This document shows, piece by piece, positions 6,878 to 8,329 of a DNA stretch of 8,329 bases. Both the position numbers and the translations under genes were made by a program. How positions within the stretch are numbered: position 1 is the first letter of the stretch; each line of letters begins with the position of its first letter. The notes below the pieces were generated by a model that did not search any database, was not told the origin of the DNA, and saw nothing but the letters and a program-made list of their open reading frames with translations. This DNA comes from CAZWUZ01 sp964637655 [NCBI: uncultured bacterium] (lineage in GTDB: Bacteria; DAOPZR01), in assembly GCA_964637655.1 (NCBI GenBank), contig CAZWUZ010000179.1, forward strand, positions 1-8,329, read 5' to 3'.

Positions 6878-7698
6878 AACGCGGGTTCATCGGCAGCGAC
6901 ATCGACGGCACGCTCGCCTTCCACGCCCGGCTGCACGGGATGGTGAAAACCGCCGTGCATGCGGACGGCACGGTAACCGTGCGCGACCCCGACGGCGCCC
7001 TGCATCGCGCGCACGATGTCTCCACCGCGCTGTACGAGATCTATTTCGCCGACAGCACACGTCAGTTGCTGCTGCGCCTGCGCGAGCACTACACGCTGGT
7101 GCTGGTCAGTGCCGCGCGCGCGGTGTCGCTGCGGCAGCGCGCGGCGCTGCACGTCGCTGACGCCTACATCCTCGAAAACGGCGCCTGCATCCATGACGCG
7201 ATGTGGCGGGAGGACGCGGAATGGGCACAGCACCTTGCCCCGCAGCGGGCGCTGCTGCACGACTACGCGCGCCAGCTCGCCGACGACGGGTGGCGGCTCG
7301 ATATGGCGGGACGCACCGCGGGCATCCGGCTGCGCCCCGAGGATAACCCGCAGTGGGACGCGGCGGCATACGCCGCGCGGCTGGCGGCGCTGACGCTTCC
7401 CGACGGGCTGGCGCGGACGACCAATCTCGGCTACACGGATATTGTGCCGGCGGCGGCAGGGAAGGGGAACGCGGTCGACTGGCTGCGGGAACGTCTCGGG
7501 TATGCGGCCGCGGCGGGTATCGGCATCGGTGACGATGTCAACGATCTCGATTTCCTGTCGCGCGCCGGGCAGGCGTGGCTCCCCGGCAGCGCGTTTCCCG
7601 CGGCGTGTGCTGCGGCGCGGGCGCACGGCATGACCGTGGTGCCGCAGCGGCATATTGCCGGGATCGACACCATCCTGCTGCGCCTGCTGGCAACCTGA
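6874..7698 (+). CDS. HAD-superfamily phosphatase, Cof / subfamily IIB type
   Basis: This 274-residue protein starts at GTG 6874, overlapping the TGA of the nucleotidyltransferase (GTGA), which indicates one operon. All four HAD motifs are present: DIDGT (9-13; nucleophile Asp9 and general acid/base Asp11), Ser79 in VLVSAARA (motif II), Lys197 in AAGKGNAV (motif III), and GDDVNDLDFL (219-228; motif IV metal-binding Asp). ENGA at 101-104 and the insert between motifs II and III (about 105-185) fit a C2 cap of the IIB group, which includes sugar-phosphate, sucrose-phosphate and mannosyl-3-phosphoglycerate phosphatases. A cytoplasmic Mg-dependent phosphomonoesterase is the firm call. The substrate cannot be read from the sequence. 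Its 3' end abuts a convergent gene. Confidence 0.88.
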   Translation: MKRGFIGSDIDGTLAFHARLHGMVKTAVHADGTVTVRDPDGALHRAHDVSTALYEIYFADSTRQLLLRLREHYTLVLVSAARAVSLRQRAALHVADAYILENGACIHDAMWREDAEWAQHLAPQRALLHDYARQLADDGWRLDMAGRTAGIRLRPEDNPQWDAAAYAARLAALTLPDGLARTTNLGYTDIVPAAAGKGNAVDWLRERLGYAAAAGIGIGDDVNDLDFLSRAGQAWLPGSAFPAACAAARAHGMTVVPQRHIAGIDTILLRLLAT

Positions 7699-7710
7699 TT
7701 ACTGCAGGCG
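7681..7710. terminator. Weak hairpin at the convergent gene junction
   Basis: CGCCTGC (7681-7687) and GCAGGCG (7704-7710) are a perfect 7-bp inverted repeat with a 16-base loop that contains both stop codons (TGA 7696-7698; TAA complement 7699-7701). No T-tract follows on either strand, so a terminator role is only possible. Confidence 0.25.
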
Positions 7711-8329
7711 GACGAAAATGCCGGCCGCCAGGTCGGCATCGAAGGCCAGTTGCGTGTGCCCGAGCGCGATGACGTACGACGGGCGTTTCTGGCGCAGCAC
7801 GATGCTCTCCCCGGGGATGAGCCCGAAAGCGGCGAGTTTGTCGAGCTGCCTGCCGTCCGTGCACTCGATATAGACGACCTGCGCCGGTTTGCCCGGTTCG
7901 AGTTCCGCCAGCGGGAAGATGAGCGGACAGACGTTGCGCCGGTGCTCGCGGCAGCAGGGGCCGTCAGGGATCGGCTTGTGGTCGGGACAGGTCGACGGGT
8001 GGCCGAGCAGGGTGCAGATATGGTCAATGGCGTCGTCGCTGATGACATGTTCGAGTTCGCAGGCGTCCTGTTCGGCGCGTTCGCCGCGGTAGCGGAGCAC
8101 GTCGTGGAAGAGGCGTTCGGTCAGGCGGTGCTTGCGGATGACGCTGCGCGCGCGCGCTTCCCCGGCCGGGGTGAAAGCCACGGTGTCGCCGGTACGCACC
8201 AGTTCACCCGCCCGCACCAGCAGGTCGAGGGCGGGCGCCCCCGCCACGGCGCGCAGCGCGGGCCGCGGCTGCAGTGCCGCCGCGGTCGCCGGCACCCCGT
8301 CTTCGCGCAGTTCCCATACCGCGTGCAGG
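7699..8329 (-). CDS. DtxR-family metal-dependent regulator with FeoA-like C-terminal domain, 5'-truncated
   Basis: The minus-strand frame stays open to the window edge and its first residues (LHAVWELREDG) match the start of the DtxR winged helix, so GTG 8295 is not the true start. Numbering from the first visible residue (209 visible): a divergent wing-helix to about 60, then the metal-binding/dimerisation domain. His67 and Glu71 (KHRLTER) correspond to DtxR His79 and Glu83; Cys90, Glu93 and His94 (CELEH) to Cys102, Glu105 and His106. The position of DtxR His98 is Glu here. A Cys at the 102 position is the DtxR/IdeR iron-type residue (MntR has Glu). GHPSTCP...GPCC...NVC adds a cysteine cluster at 114-134. 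Residues about 139-209 (LEPGKPAQVVYI...GLIPGESIVL) are an SH3-like FeoA domain. An iron- or Mn-responsive repressor is expected; its targets are not visible. It converges on the HAD gene with zero spacing. Confidence 0.88.
   Translation of the reverse strand, partial: LHAVWELREDGVPATAAALQPRPALRAVAGAPALDLLVRAGELVRTGDTVAFTPAGEARARSVIRKHRLTERLFHDVLRYRGERAEQDACELEHVISDDAIDHICTLLGHPSTCPDHKPIPDGPCCREHRRNVCPLIFPLAELEPGKPAQVVYIECTDGRQLDKLAAFGLIPGESIVLRQKRPSYVIALGHTQLAFDADLAAGIFVRLQ
7718..7739 (+). terminator. Hairpin just inside the DtxR gene, possible terminator for the + operon
   Basis: ATGCCG (7718-7723) pairs with CGGCAT (7734-7739). The stem extends by a G-U wobble and two G-C pairs to nine pairs around a GCCA loop when transcribed from the + strand. 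It lies about 20 bases after the HAD stop codon, inside the last codons of the opposite gene. There is no U-tract on the + strand; the minus-strand version has an A-C mismatch but is followed by a short T run. Confidence 0.3.

Noticed and set aside
6277-7653. 458-codon minus-strand frame
   Set aside because: It is antisense to the nucleotidyltransferase and HAD genes and ends in Ser/Arg/Pro-rich low-complexity sequence; a shadow.
1-8329. tRNA, rRNA, CRISPR array, insertion sequence or attachment site
   Set aside because: Nearly every base is in a supported gene; I saw no regular spaced repeats, cloverleaf-like segment, transposase motif or terminal inverted repeats.

Overview
This is a GC-rich window, almost entirely coding, with seven genes and no mobile element, CRISPR array, rRNA or tRNA that I can see. 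The outer-membrane beta-barrel gene and the class II CCA-type nucleotidyltransferase with an HD domain point to a Gram-negative bacterium. The sequence alone does not let me name the phylum. Overlapping stop/start codons (ATGA, GTGA) and gaps of 0 to about 60 bases suggest tightly packed operons.

Left block (1 to 4172, + strand): a HEAT-repeat protein cut by the window edge, a membrane-bound processive-type GT2 glycosyltransferase, and a TPR protein ending in a YaiO-type outer-membrane beta-barrel. The first two genes overlap by 4 bases and the third starts 1 base after the second ends (or overlaps it, if a TTG start is used), so they are very likely co-transcribed. The domain order resembles synthase-dependent polysaccharide systems, in which an inner-membrane GT2 synthase is paired with a TPR plus beta-barrel exporter (BcsA/BcsC, PgaC/PgaA). 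The two trans-envelope parts are here, with a HEAT protein as the third member.

Right block (4173 to 7698, + strand): a 40-base gap holds a good sigma70-type promoter, and its -35 box lies at the centre of a perfect 9-bp inverted repeat. The promoter is placed so that the next mRNA may be leaderless. It would drive a SAM-dependent methyltransferase with an extra C-terminal beta-rich domain, a CCA-adding/poly(A)-polymerase-family enzyme whose start codon is unclear, and a HAD-family phosphatase that overlaps it by 4 bases. On the minus strand, a DtxR-family metal-dependent regulator with a FeoA-like C-terminal domain converges on the HAD gene with no spacer and runs off the right edge.

The most noteworthy points are the HEAT/GT2/TPR-barrel cassette, a 200-residue-period duplication inside the TPR protein, the palindrome-centred and probably leaderless promoter, the missing start of the nucleotidyltransferase gene, and the unusual metal and DNA-binding residues of the DtxR-like protein. 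Nothing here is clearly a previously undescribed defence or mobile system; the polysaccharide-type cassette is the best candidate for an uncharacterised system.
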